Source: Bog-159 sp049511415
GTDB taxonomy: Bacteria > Acidobacteriota > Terriglobia > Bryobacterales > Bryobacteraceae
Direction: 5' to 3'
Length of the DNA stretch: 64,000 nucleotides
Assembly: GCA_049511415.1 (NCBI GenBank)
Contig: JBEKYC010000016.1
Span: 1-64,000 of the forward strand
Made by a program: the position numbers and the translations under genes. The notes under the pieces are model-generated. The model was not told the origin of the DNA, made no database searches, and was given only the letters and a program-made list of their open reading frames with translations. The number at the start of each line of letters is the position of its first letter. Positions within the stretch are counted from its first letter, which is position 1. Positions 52,838-60,782 of the stretch are shown piece by piece.

Positions 52838-55342
52838 TTATCGCCTGGCTTCGTAGCTGGCGATGCTGGCAGTGAGGGCGCGCACCAGATCCGTCTGCTT
52901 GCGGTCCTTGGCGGTGCGAAGCGCCTTTTGAGCTGCTTCCAGCGCGTCTTTGAGCCGGCCCACCTGCGCGTAGACCGCAGCCAGCATGCCACCCACTGCC
53001 GGATCACCAGCGGCGGCAGCCTTCTCCAAGTGCGGAATGGCTTCGTCGAATCGGCCGCCGGTGGCCAGTAAACGGCCGAGATAATAGTGCATCTCGGCGG
53101 AATCCGGGTGAGCCGCCAAGGCTTTTTCGAAGTGCGGTATGGCATCAGCGGGACGGCCGGCCTCGATCAGGGCGCCGGCCAGATTTGCATGGATCTCGGC
53201 GTTAGCAGGATCAAGGGCCAAGGCGCTTACGAAGTGCGCGATGGCTTCATCGAAATGGCGCTCTTTGGCTAACGCTATGGCGAGGTTGGCGTGCGCCTCG
53301 GAATCATTGGGCGCCATTTGCAAGGCCTTCCGGCACTCGTCCATGGCTTCGCCATTCTGCCCGCTCTGCGCCAACGCGGCTCCCAGGTTGCTGTGTACCT
53401 TGGCATCCCAGGGGCTCAATTGCGCGGCTCTACGCAGATTGAAAAGAGCCTCGTCGAGCTTGCCGGCACGCGCCAACGCAATACCCAAGTTGGTGTAGCC
53501 GTCGGCATAGTCTGGTTCCGACTCCACGGCTTTGCGGTAGGACGCCGTGGCCTCGTCCGCGCGCCCCACGGTGGCCAGCGCGACGCCCCGGTTGCTCAGC
53601 GCCTTGGCATCGCCGGGATTGAGCGCCAGGGCTTGGTTCCAGGTCCGAATGGCAGCCGCGTAGTCTTTCTTGTCGCCGAATTCAGACGCCACGTCGAACA
53701 GGCGGTAGAACTCTGTGGCGGGCGCGTCGATTTTGGCGATGCTATCGGGCGGAATGTTCACGAACTCCGGGATATTTACGGCACGGTTGGCGGCCGTGGC
53801 GTTTTCGATCAGGATGGCGGGGCTGTCGTTACCGTGCTCGTCGATGTGGGTCAGGTACATCTGCGTATACGGCGACCGCGCTTTAGATGAAAACACCAGC
53901 CAGCGGGAGTTGGGAGAGAAACTGTGCCAGGAATTCATGCGGCTGGTATTGCAGCGAAGGCGTCGGGCCGGGCCGCCCGCCGCCGGTATGATGTACAACT
54001 GGCTATCGGGGCGCATCAGCAAACCGTTGCGGCATTGCACGAAGATGATCCATTTGCCATCGGGAGAGACCTTGGCGAAGTTGTTGCTCATGCCGTTCTG
54101 CGAAGCACCTTCGAGGCGCTCTGCATGTCCGCCCTGTCCGCCGTTAAAAGGGATGCGGTAGAGGTCGTACTGAATCTGAGTCTCATTGGGATCGTCGGCG
54201 TATTGGGCAGTTTTTTGACCCGGTGGATATGGGTCGCGGGCCTCGGCGCGCGCAAACACCAGGTATTTGCCATCCGGGCTCCAGACGGCGTTGGTCTGCA
54301 CGTAGCGCGGGTCGTCCGCGCCGGGTAGCGGCCGCAATTCGCCGGCCGCGCGGCTGTACCAGGCCAGGATGCCACGGGTCGGATAGAAGACCTGGCCGAA
54401 GGCGTAGTCCTTGTAGCCTGCGTTGAAGAAACGATCGGCGAGGCCGCGCGCCATGCCGTTCATGTGCCGGATGCCGGCTGCGCCGGGATCCTCGATGGTG
54501 GTGACCACATACTGGCCGTCGGGCGATACCTGCGACATGAAGCCAAAGCGTTTGGCTGCCGGACCATCGGTCTTGACGGGCGCCTGGCCGCGGAAGGCGC
54601 TCCAGCGAATCACGTCTTCGTTCCGAATTGCCATGTCCTTCCGCACGGGAACCAGCGCGTAGAGGCCTTTGTCGTTCTGCGGGCCGTCCACGTCGAGACC
54701 CAGCGTTTTGCCGTCGAGCGAGAAGGAATGGCAGTTGGCGCAGGTGGGCAGGCCCTGCATCAACACGCGGCTTTGCGTTTCGCCCACGTTGCGCAGACGC
54801 CAGGCGATCAACCCGATGGCAAAATTCGGCAATGGCTTGATGACGCCGGTCTCGGTGGCGGTAGGGATGAGCGGCACATCGCGGTAGAAGATGGGCGCGC
54901 CCACCGGATCGCGGGAGATTTCGATGGTGACGTAGCCGCGCGAGACGGGCTGCGAACCATGCGCCGCGAAACCAGTTATGGTTACGGTCGTGTCGCCTTC
55001 GATGGCCGCCCAGAGCTTGGGTTCGGGCTTCCAGGTATGCGCGGCAGCTAGTTCCGGGGTCAGCGTGGGAGGCACCGCGCCGACGCATCGCAGATCGATT
55101 TCGCCCACTTGCATGCGAGGACCGTCGGACTGGACGCGCAGGCGGCCCACTTCGATCACCCAATGCGTGGCGCGCGGATCCGGGTCCCGCCACAGGAACG
55201 TGGGCGGGGCGAAGTCCGGCGGAAAGATGGTCCTGTCCGACGGATAGCCGATGGTGATGGGAGCCACGCTCTGGGGGCGCGGACCCGCCGTAAGCGCGGC
55301 GGCCACAACCAACCAGGCCAAGCAGACTTTAAGCTCCTGCAA
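52838..55342 (-). CDS. TolB/PD40-TPR protein with a heme c motif
   Basis: Secreted protein of 834 residues (signal about 1-19, LAWLVVAAALTAG). The N-terminal part (about 25-190) is a beta-domain with APITIGYPSDRTIFPPDFAP. A single CANCH (Cys201-His205), as in c-type cytochromes, follows. PD40 beta-propeller blades cover about 260-500 (VSPDGQYVVTTIED, VWSPDGKYLVFARAE, VSPDGKWIIFVQCRNG). The C-terminal 300 residues are about eight TPR units (ALALNPGDAKALSNRGVALA, AVESEPDYADGYTNLGIALA and so on). The combination suggests a cytochrome-linked scaffold. Its role is unknown. Confidence 0.88.
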   Translation of the reverse strand: MQELKVCLAWLVVAAALTAGPRPQSVAPITIGYPSDRTIFPPDFAPPTFLWRDPDPRATHWVIEVGRLRVQSDGPRMQVGEIDLRCVGAVPPTLTPELAAAHTWKPEPKLWAAIEGDTTVTITGFAAHGSQPVSRGYVTIEISRDPVGAPIFYRDVPLIPTATETGVIKPLPNFAIGLIAWRLRNVGETQSRVLMQGLPTCANCHSFSLDGKTLGLDVDGPQNDKGLYALVPVRKDMAIRNEDVIRWSAFRGQAPVKTDGPAAKRFGFMSQVSPDGQYVVTTIEDPGAAGIRHMNGMARGLADRFFNAGYKDYAFGQVFYPTRGILAWYSRAAGELRPLPGADDPRYVQTNAVWSPDGKYLVFARAEARDPYPPGQKTAQYADDPNETQIQYDLYRIPFNGGQGGHAERLEGASQNGMSNNFAKVSPDGKWIIFVQCRNGLLMRPDSQLYIIPAAGGPARRLRCNTSRMNSWHSFSPNSRWLVFSSKARSPYTQMYLTHIDEHGNDSPAILIENATAANRAVNIPEFVNIPPDSIAKIDAPATEFYRLFDVASEFGDKKDYAAAIRTWNQALALNPGDAKALSNRGVALATVGRADEATASYRKAVESEPDYADGYTNLGIALARAGKLDEALFNLRRAAQLSPWDAKVHSNLGAALAQSGQNGEAMDECRKALQMAPNDSEAHANLAIALAKERHFDEAIAHFVSALALDPANAEIHANLAGALIEAGRPADAIPHFEKALAAHPDSAEMHYYLGRLLATGGRFDEAIPHLEKAAAAGDPAVGGMLAAVYAQVGRLKDALEAAQKALRTAKDRKQTDLVRALTASIASYEARR

Positions 55343-55370
55343 GCTGAATCTATATTGTATCTATCCAGCG

Positions 55371-56720
55371 TTACTGTGCCAGCTCTTGCATGGCTGCCGC
55401 GATACGCGCGGCCGCATCCGGGCCGACGGAGTTCTCTTCGCCGTACCACGCCTTCTTGGCGTTCTGCAGATAGGGCGGCTTCTCGTCCCACTCGGCCTTC
55501 GGAATGATATAGCCGATTTCGTCGTCGGCCAGACCGATCAGCATTTTGAATGGCGCGTTGAGCATCGGTTTGATGGGCGGCTCGATGGGCGCATCCGGGA
55601 AGTCGGCGCCGGCGTAGCGTTCCACGCCACCCAGACTCAACTCCGGATACATCTCTCCGGGGATCAGAGCAATGGCCAGCACCGGCTCCTTGCCTGACAT
55701 GCGAATCAGGCCGACCGGCGCGGTGGTGGCGCCATCGGCGGTAGTCTTCTTGCGGCCTTTGTAAAGGTTCGCTTGCGCCGCCATCTCAAATCCGTGATTG
55801 GCGACCGGAATGGTGATGATGCGCTCGGCGAATGTGACTTTGTCGATGCGGACGGCTTTGGCGGAATGCACGGCTTCGGCCGCCAGGTCGGCGATGCGCT
55901 CGCCGAGCACCTGGGTCTTGCGAAAACTGTTTTCCGCCGCGATGCTTCCGGTGGCCGGATCGGTGATCTTGGCGCCAAGAGGCGATTGCATTCCGCCTAC
56001 GGCGCCGTTCCACAGCACCGCCATGCCATCCACTTTGGCTTCCAGCCGCTTGTAGAAGAAACCGGGGTAATCCGCGCTGATCTGGGTGTTACGCGAGCCG
56101 AGCGTTTCGGGATGGTTGGCCCAGTTCACCGCGGTGGCGATGGGCTTGCCGCCTTTGCCGGTGAGCCTGAGGACGATCAGATCCGGGTCGTGCTTCACAG
56201 GCGGGCGGTTGTCGTCGATGAACGAGTCGAGTTCCGGGCTGTGCACCACGGCCAAAGCCGCAGTGGCGGGTTCGAGAACCGCCAGCGCGCCTTTGGCAGC
56301 CTCGGCGATGCGATCTACGACGAAACTGTTGTAGGCCTCGTCAATTCCGGATTGGCCCACCGCCGGACCCCACAGCCCCATGGTGTCCGGGCCCTCATGC
56401 ACGTGCGTGGATGCCACCACCACGTCGGCTTCGGGAACCTTGGCGCGCACGCGTTGCACGTCGTCGAGGAAGAAGCCGATCAGGTCAACTTCGCACATCA
56501 CCAGCGGCCGCTGGCTGGCGCTGAACGCCACGCAGCGCGCATAGAGGTCGTCGTGCACAGTTTTGGCCACGCGGTTTTGGCCAAATCCAGCCATGTAAAC
56601 CGGTGGATGGTCCTGCAAGGGAGGACTGATGACCGTCTTGAAGGCGCCTGCGCGGAACTGCCCGAAGAGCGATCCCGCACAGGCTAACACGAGAACGAAG
56701 CGCACGAGAGCTACACCCAC
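55371..56720 (-). CDS. neutral/alkaline ceramidase-like protein (PF04734-type)
   Basis: Secreted protein of 449 residues (signal near 1-20: FVLVLACAGSLFGQ). The N-terminal catalytic-type domain of neutral ceramidases is suggested by FKTVISPPLQDHPPVYMAGF, VMCEVDLIGFFLDDVQRVRA, VVVASTHVHEGPDTMGLWGP and NWANHPETLGSRNTQISADYP. Only this domain is present and the C-terminal immunoglobulin-like part is missing. Proteins of this type are frequent in Acidobacteriota with unknown substrate. The gene start overlaps the TIM-barrel stop by 10 bases, so they are co-transcribed. Confidence 0.83.
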   Translation of the reverse strand: MGVALVRFVLVLACAGSLFGQFRAGAFKTVISPPLQDHPPVYMAGFGQNRVAKTVHDDLYARCVAFSASQRPLVMCEVDLIGFFLDDVQRVRAKVPEADVVVASTHVHEGPDTMGLWGPAVGQSGIDEAYNSFVVDRIAEAAKGALAVLEPATAALAVVHSPELDSFIDDNRPPVKHDPDLIVLRLTGKGGKPIATAVNWANHPETLGSRNTQISADYPGFFYKRLEAKVDGMAVLWNGAVGGMQSPLGAKITDPATGSIAAENSFRKTQVLGERIADLAAEAVHSAKAVRIDKVTFAERIITIPVANHGFEMAAQANLYKGRKKTTADGATTAPVGLIRMSGKEPVLAIALIPGEMYPELSLGGVERYAGADFPDAPIEPPIKPMLNAPFKMLIGLADDEIGYIIPKAEWDEKPPYLQNAKKAWYGEENSVGPDAAARIAAAMQELAQ

Positions 56721-57670
56721 CAGGCAGCGGCGGGCTGCTCCTTCATCACCGTGCCGTTCAGGAATTCCGCGGCTTTGCGCAGACCTTCCTCCGGCGAAAG
56801 CAGGCTGTCCTCATGCTCGATGGAGAGCACATAGTCGTAGCCGAACATGCGCAGAGTGGAGGCGAATTCCTTCCACCAGCCGGCATCGTGGCCGTAGCCG
56901 CAGGTGCGGAAGATCCAGGCGCGATTGCGCTCGTCGGTATACGACTTGGTATCGAGCACGCCGGTCAAGGGCAAGTTGCGCTCGTAGATCTGGGTATCCT
57001 TGGCGTGCACGTGGAAGATGGCATCTCCCAGCACGCGTATGGCGGCGATGGGATCGATGCCCTGCCAGAACATATGGCTGGGATCATAATTGCAGCCCAC
57101 CGACGGGCCCGCAATGGCGCGCAGCTTCAGCATGGTCTCCGGACTGTAGGCCACGAAGCCGGGATGCATCTCGATGGCAATTTTCACGCCATGATCGGCG
57201 GCGAACTTGCCCTGCTTGGTCCAGTAGGGCGCTACTTTGGCGTCCCACTGCCATTTCAGAATTTCCAGGTAATCAGGGGGCCAGGGGCAGGTTACCCAAT
57301 TGGGCCACTTGGATTTGTCACAGTCGCCAGGGCAGCCGGAGAAGTCGATCACTACGGGCACGCCCAGTTTCTCGGCCAGACGAATGGTTTTGCGGCTGAC
57401 CTCCTGATCGTGCTTGGCGCGGTCCTGATCCGGATGGAGCGGATTGCCGTGGCAGCTCAGCGCGCTGATGGAGAAGCCGTTGTCCGCCAGTTTCTTCTTG
57501 AATTCGTTCAGTTCGGCTTTACTGTCCAGCATGGACAGTTTGCAGTGGGGATCGCCCGGATAATTTCCTGTTCCGAGCTCCACGGTATCAATATTGATGC
57601 TCTTCAGCTTCTTTAGAACATCGTCGAGAGAAAGTTGTGCCAACAAGGCAGTGAATACGCCGACTCTCAC
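56711..57670 (-). CDS. sugar phosphate isomerase/epimerase-like TIM barrel
   Basis: Cytoplasmic enzyme of 319 residues with the xylose-isomerase-like barrel (AP_endonuc_2 fold). The metal-site residues appear in VKIAIEMHPGF (Glu), GCNYDPSHMFWQG (Asp and His), HVHAKDTQIYER (His and Asp) and DYVLSIEHEDSLL (Glu). The N-terminus VGVFTALLAQLSLDDVLKKL has no signal peptide. It is likely an isomerase, epimerase or dehydratase of a sugar or inositol-like compound. It is probably transcribed before the ceramidase-like gene. Confidence 0.9.
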   Translation of the reverse strand: MRVGVFTALLAQLSLDDVLKKLKSINIDTVELGTGNYPGDPHCKLSMLDSKAELNEFKKKLADNGFSISALSCHGNPLHPDQDRAKHDQEVSRKTIRLAEKLGVPVVIDFSGCPGDCDKSKWPNWVTCPWPPDYLEILKWQWDAKVAPYWTKQGKFAADHGVKIAIEMHPGFVAYSPETMLKLRAIAGPSVGCNYDPSHMFWQGIDPIAAIRVLGDAIFHVHAKDTQIYERNLPLTGVLDTKSYTDERNRAWIFRTCGYGHDAGWWKEFASTLRMFGYDYVLSIEHEDSLLSPEEGLRKAAEFLNGTVMKEQPAAAWWV

Positions 57671-57767
57671 TTAGAGGTTCTCCTTTCGGCAATTGGTTTG
57701 GATGCCACCGTACAGAATAACAGGCGGAGGCCGGTTTCGCTCCGGCCCGGCATTTCCGGGTTTCTTC

Positions 57768-57797
57768 TTGACATTCTAGGAGAGTCTTCCTAGAATG
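57768..57797 (+). promoter_or_regulatory. PadR operator palindrome overlapping a promoter
   Basis: CATTCTAGGA (57772-57781) and TCCTAGAATG (57788-57797) form a perfect 10-bp inverted repeat around GAGTCT. TTGACA (57768-57773) and TAGAAT (57791-57796) lie 17 bases apart, a near-consensus promoter with the -10 in the right arm. The start site would be close to 57803, only about 11 bases before the PadR ATG, so the AGGGG ribosome site at 57801 would sit at the transcript's end. This site is a strong candidate for PadR autorepression. Confidence 0.7.
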
Positions 57798-57813
57798 GCT
57801 AGGGGAAAAACAT

Positions 57814-58140
57814 ATGGGCAAGCAGGTGGATATTCTGCAAGGCACATTGGACATGCTGATCCTGAAGGCGGTATCGCTGGGACCGCTGCACGGATACGGG
57901 ATTCTGCTGCGGATTCAGCAGATCTCCAAGGACGCGCTGCTGATCCCGCAGGGATCGCTGTACCCGGCGCTGTACCGCCTGGAGCATCGCGGCTGGATTG
58001 CGGCCGAATGGGGCGAGAGCGACAACAAACGCAAGGCCAAGTATTACAGCCTGACCGCCGCCGGACGCAAGCAATTGATGTCCGAACGGCGCGAATGGAA
58101 GCGGCTGGCAGGAGCGATAGCTGACGTTTTGGAGGCCTGA
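57814..58140 (+). CDS. PadR family transcriptional regulator
   Basis: Regulator of 108 residues with all PadR landmarks: DILQGTLDMLILKAVSLGPL, HGYGILLRIQQISKDALLIP, QGSLYPALYRLEHRGWIAAE and KRKAKYYSLTAAGRKQLMSE. It is closely similar in layout to the PadR at 8220. AGGGG lies 8 bases upstream of the ATG. The permease gene starts 1 base after its stop, so both form one transcript from the palindromic promoter. Presumably it represses its own operon. Confidence 0.95.
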   Translation: MGKQVDILQGTLDMLILKAVSLGPLHGYGILLRIQQISKDALLIPQGSLYPALYRLEHRGWIAAEWGESDNKRKAKYYSLTAAGRKQLMSERREWKRLAGAIADVLEA

Positions 58141-58141
58141 C

Positions 58142-60775
58142 ATGCGATGGCGGGGGAGGGGATCCCGGGTGGCACGGGAGATTGCGGCCGAAATGGACAG
58201 CCACATGGAACGTTACACCGCCGACCTGATCGCCGGTGGCGTAGACCCACAGGATGCACGGCGGCAAGCGCGCATCGAGTTCGGCAGCACCGCCGCAGTG
58301 GCCGAGGAATGCCGCGAAGCCGTAGGATTGCGCTGGCCGGACGAGATCGCGCGCGATCTGCGCTATGCCGCGCGCGTGCTCCGCAAGAGCCCCACTTTCA
58401 CGGCCGCGGCGGTGGTCACGCTGTCGCTATGCATCGGCGCCAACACGGCCATCTTCAGCGTAGTGGATGCGGTGCTGCTGCGGCCTCTGCCGTATCCGCA
58501 TCCGGAGCGGTTGGTCACGATCGCCCGATACTACTGGGGCCAGGGCGAGAGCGAGTACAACATCCCGCAGACCGGACAAACGTGGGAAGCCGTACGGGAT
58601 CACGCTCTCTATCTGGATGCGGCCGCATTCAGTTTTGGATCCACGAGCGTCAACTTTGCGGCCGGCAGCAGCGTCCAGAATGTCCGCCAGGGGCGTGTCT
58701 CCACGGGTTTCTTTCGCGTTATGGGGATTCCGCCGCTCATGGGACGAGAGTTCTCGCCAGACGAGGATCGCGCTGGCGGCCCAGCAGTCACACTACTGAG
58801 TTACGATCTCTGGAAACACGCTCTCAACGCCGACCCGGCGGTGGTTGGCCGGGCCGTGACGTTGCGCGGCGAGCCCTTCACAATTGTGGGGGTCATGCCC
58901 GCGGGATTCCAGAGCAGCGCGCAGGCCGACTTGTGGACGCCGCTGCGTCCGTCCCGTGCGGGCGAGGGCGGCGGTAGCAATTATAGGTTGGTGGCTCGTT
59001 TACGGCCCCACGCCACTTGGGCGCAGGCTGAAGGCCAGGTAGCCGCCATCGGCGCGTCCGTCCTGCGTAGGACCGGCAGCGATAACGTGGGGCTGAGGCT
59101 GCTGTCGTTCCAGCGCGGCTTAACCAACGATTTGCGGGCGCCGCTGTTGATCCTATGGGCCGCCGTAGGTCTGGTTCTGCTGATCGGCTGCGTGAATGTC
59201 GCGGGACTGCTTTTGGCGCGCGCCGCCGGGCGCACCCGGGAGTTGGCGACGCGCATGGCGCTGGGCAGCGGACGCGCCGCGCTGATCCGCCAATTGCTCG
59301 CCGAAAGCATCCTGTTGGGGATTTGCGGCGGCGCGGCGGGCGCTCTCTTGGGGTATCTGGGAGTGCAGGCATTGCGGTTGCTGGCACAGGATAGCCTGAA
59401 CGTTTGGCAGACCATCACTCTGAGCTGGCGGGTACTGGCCGCGACAGCCGGCGCATCGCTGCTGGCGGGTATCCTCTTCGGACTCTACCCGGCGCTGGCA
59501 GCCAGCCGCCTGGAGATCCGCGCGGCGCTGGGCGAAGCGGGGCGGGCTGTAGCCGGCGGACGCAATCCCTGGCCGCGCCGGCTGCTGGTGGCGGGCGAAG
59601 TGGCGCTGGGTATGGTCCTGCTGGTCGGCGCGGGACTGCTGATTCGCACGTTTGCACATCTTCAGGGACTCAATCCGGGTTTCGACGCGAGCCACGTAAT
59701 TACGGCTCAACTCTCGTTGCAGGACGCACGCTATGCAACCAGTGCCCGCGTCAATCGCCTCTTTGACCAGGGCCTCGCGCGCATCCGCGAATTACCCGGT
59801 GTGGAATCGGCCGCGGTGACGCTCACCCTGCCTTATGAATTTGCGCTCAATGATGGTTTCCGCCGCTTGGACGGCAAGCACGTAGATACGGAATCCCAGA
59901 TCACCAACTTTTTCTATGTCACGCCCGAGTACTTCCGCGTGCTTCGGATTCCGTTGCTACGTGGGCGGGTATTCACCGCCGCGGATCACAGCACTGCGGC
60001 GCCCGTGGCCATGGTCAGCGAAGCGTTCGTGAGGATGTACCTGCGGGGCGACGACCCGCTCGGACGGCATCTCGACATGGGTGGCCGCGAGCATCGGGAG
60101 ATCGTAGGCGTCGTGGGTGACGTACAGCAGAAGAGCGGCTGGGGCGAGAATTTCGGACCGGTGGCGGCCATGCCGGACATCTATGTTCCGGCCACCCAGA
60201 CTGACGACAAGTCCCTGCAACTTCTACACACCTGGTTCACGCCGAGTTGGATCGTGCGCACAACCGGCCCGCCGGAAGGGATCATCCCAGGCATGCAGGG
60301 GGCCCTGGCAGCCGTAGATCCCCAATTGCCATTCGCCGGCTTCCACAGCATGGCGGATGTCCGCTTCCGCGCACTGGCCGAGCAGCGTTTGGAAGCCGCG
60401 CTGTTAGGCGCCCTGGCCGGGCTGGCGCTGCTGCTGGCCGCGGTGGGAATTTACGGATTGATCGCCAATTCGGTAGCCGAGCGCACCCGCGAGATGGGTA
60501 TCCGCCTGGCACTGGGCGCAACGGTGCCGCAGGCTATGCGGGCGGTAGCATTGCCCGGAGTCGCGCTGGCGTGCGCCGGTGTCGCGGCTGGGTCGGTGCT
60601 GGCCAGCTTCGCTTCGCGACTGTTGCGGCATCTGGTCTGGGGCGTAAGGCCGGGCGATCCGGCGACGTTCGCCGGCGTGGCGATCATGCTGCTCGCCGTG
60701 GCAGCCGCGGCCAGTTTCTTGCCCGCGTTGCGGGTTACCCGGCTGAATCCGGCGGAGACGCTTCGGCAGGAATAG
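58142..60775 (+). CDS. ADOP-class orphan ABC permease (PadR-linked)
   Basis: Permease of 877 residues. The cytoplasmic N-terminal piece (about 1-75: AREIAAEMDSHMERYTADLI, DARRQARIEFGSTAAV) precedes DLRYAARVLRKSPTFTAAAV and the first helix. The first MacB domain lies up to about 310. The helices of the first FtsX domain contain LLIGCVNVAGLLLARAAGRT and ELATRMALGSGRAALIRQLL. A second periplasmic domain is followed by the last FtsX domain (EMGIRLALGATVPQAMRAVA) and the ending SFLPALRVTRLNPAETLRQE. Same architecture as the protein at 5566, with a clearly different sequence. No ATPase is nearby. Confidence 0.93.
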   Translation: MRWRGRGSRVAREIAAEMDSHMERYTADLIAGGVDPQDARRQARIEFGSTAAVAEECREAVGLRWPDEIARDLRYAARVLRKSPTFTAAAVVTLSLCIGANTAIFSVVDAVLLRPLPYPHPERLVTIARYYWGQGESEYNIPQTGQTWEAVRDHALYLDAAAFSFGSTSVNFAAGSSVQNVRQGRVSTGFFRVMGIPPLMGREFSPDEDRAGGPAVTLLSYDLWKHALNADPAVVGRAVTLRGEPFTIVGVMPAGFQSSAQADLWTPLRPSRAGEGGGSNYRLVARLRPHATWAQAEGQVAAIGASVLRRTGSDNVGLRLLSFQRGLTNDLRAPLLILWAAVGLVLLIGCVNVAGLLLARAAGRTRELATRMALGSGRAALIRQLLAESILLGICGGAAGALLGYLGVQALRLLAQDSLNVWQTITLSWRVLAATAGASLLAGILFGLYPALAASRLEIRAALGEAGRAVAGGRNPWPRRLLVAGEVALGMVLLVGAGLLIRTFAHLQGLNPGFDASHVITAQLSLQDARYATSARVNRLFDQGLARIRELPGVESAAVTLTLPYEFALNDGFRRLDGKHVDTESQITNFFYVTPEYFRVLRIPLLRGRVFTAADHSTAAPVAMVSEAFVRMYLRGDDPLGRHLDMGGREHREIVGVVGDVQQKSGWGENFGPVAAMPDIYVPATQTDDKSLQLLHTWFTPSWIVRTTGPPEGIIPGMQGALAAVDPQLPFAGFHSMADVRFRALAEQRLEAALLGALAGLALLLAAVGIYGLIANSVAERTREMGIRLALGATVPQAMRAVALPGVALACAGVAAGSVLASFASRLLRHLVWGVRPGDPATFAGVAIMLLAVAAAASFLPALRVTRLNPAETLRQE

Positions 60776-60782
60776 CCCGGTG

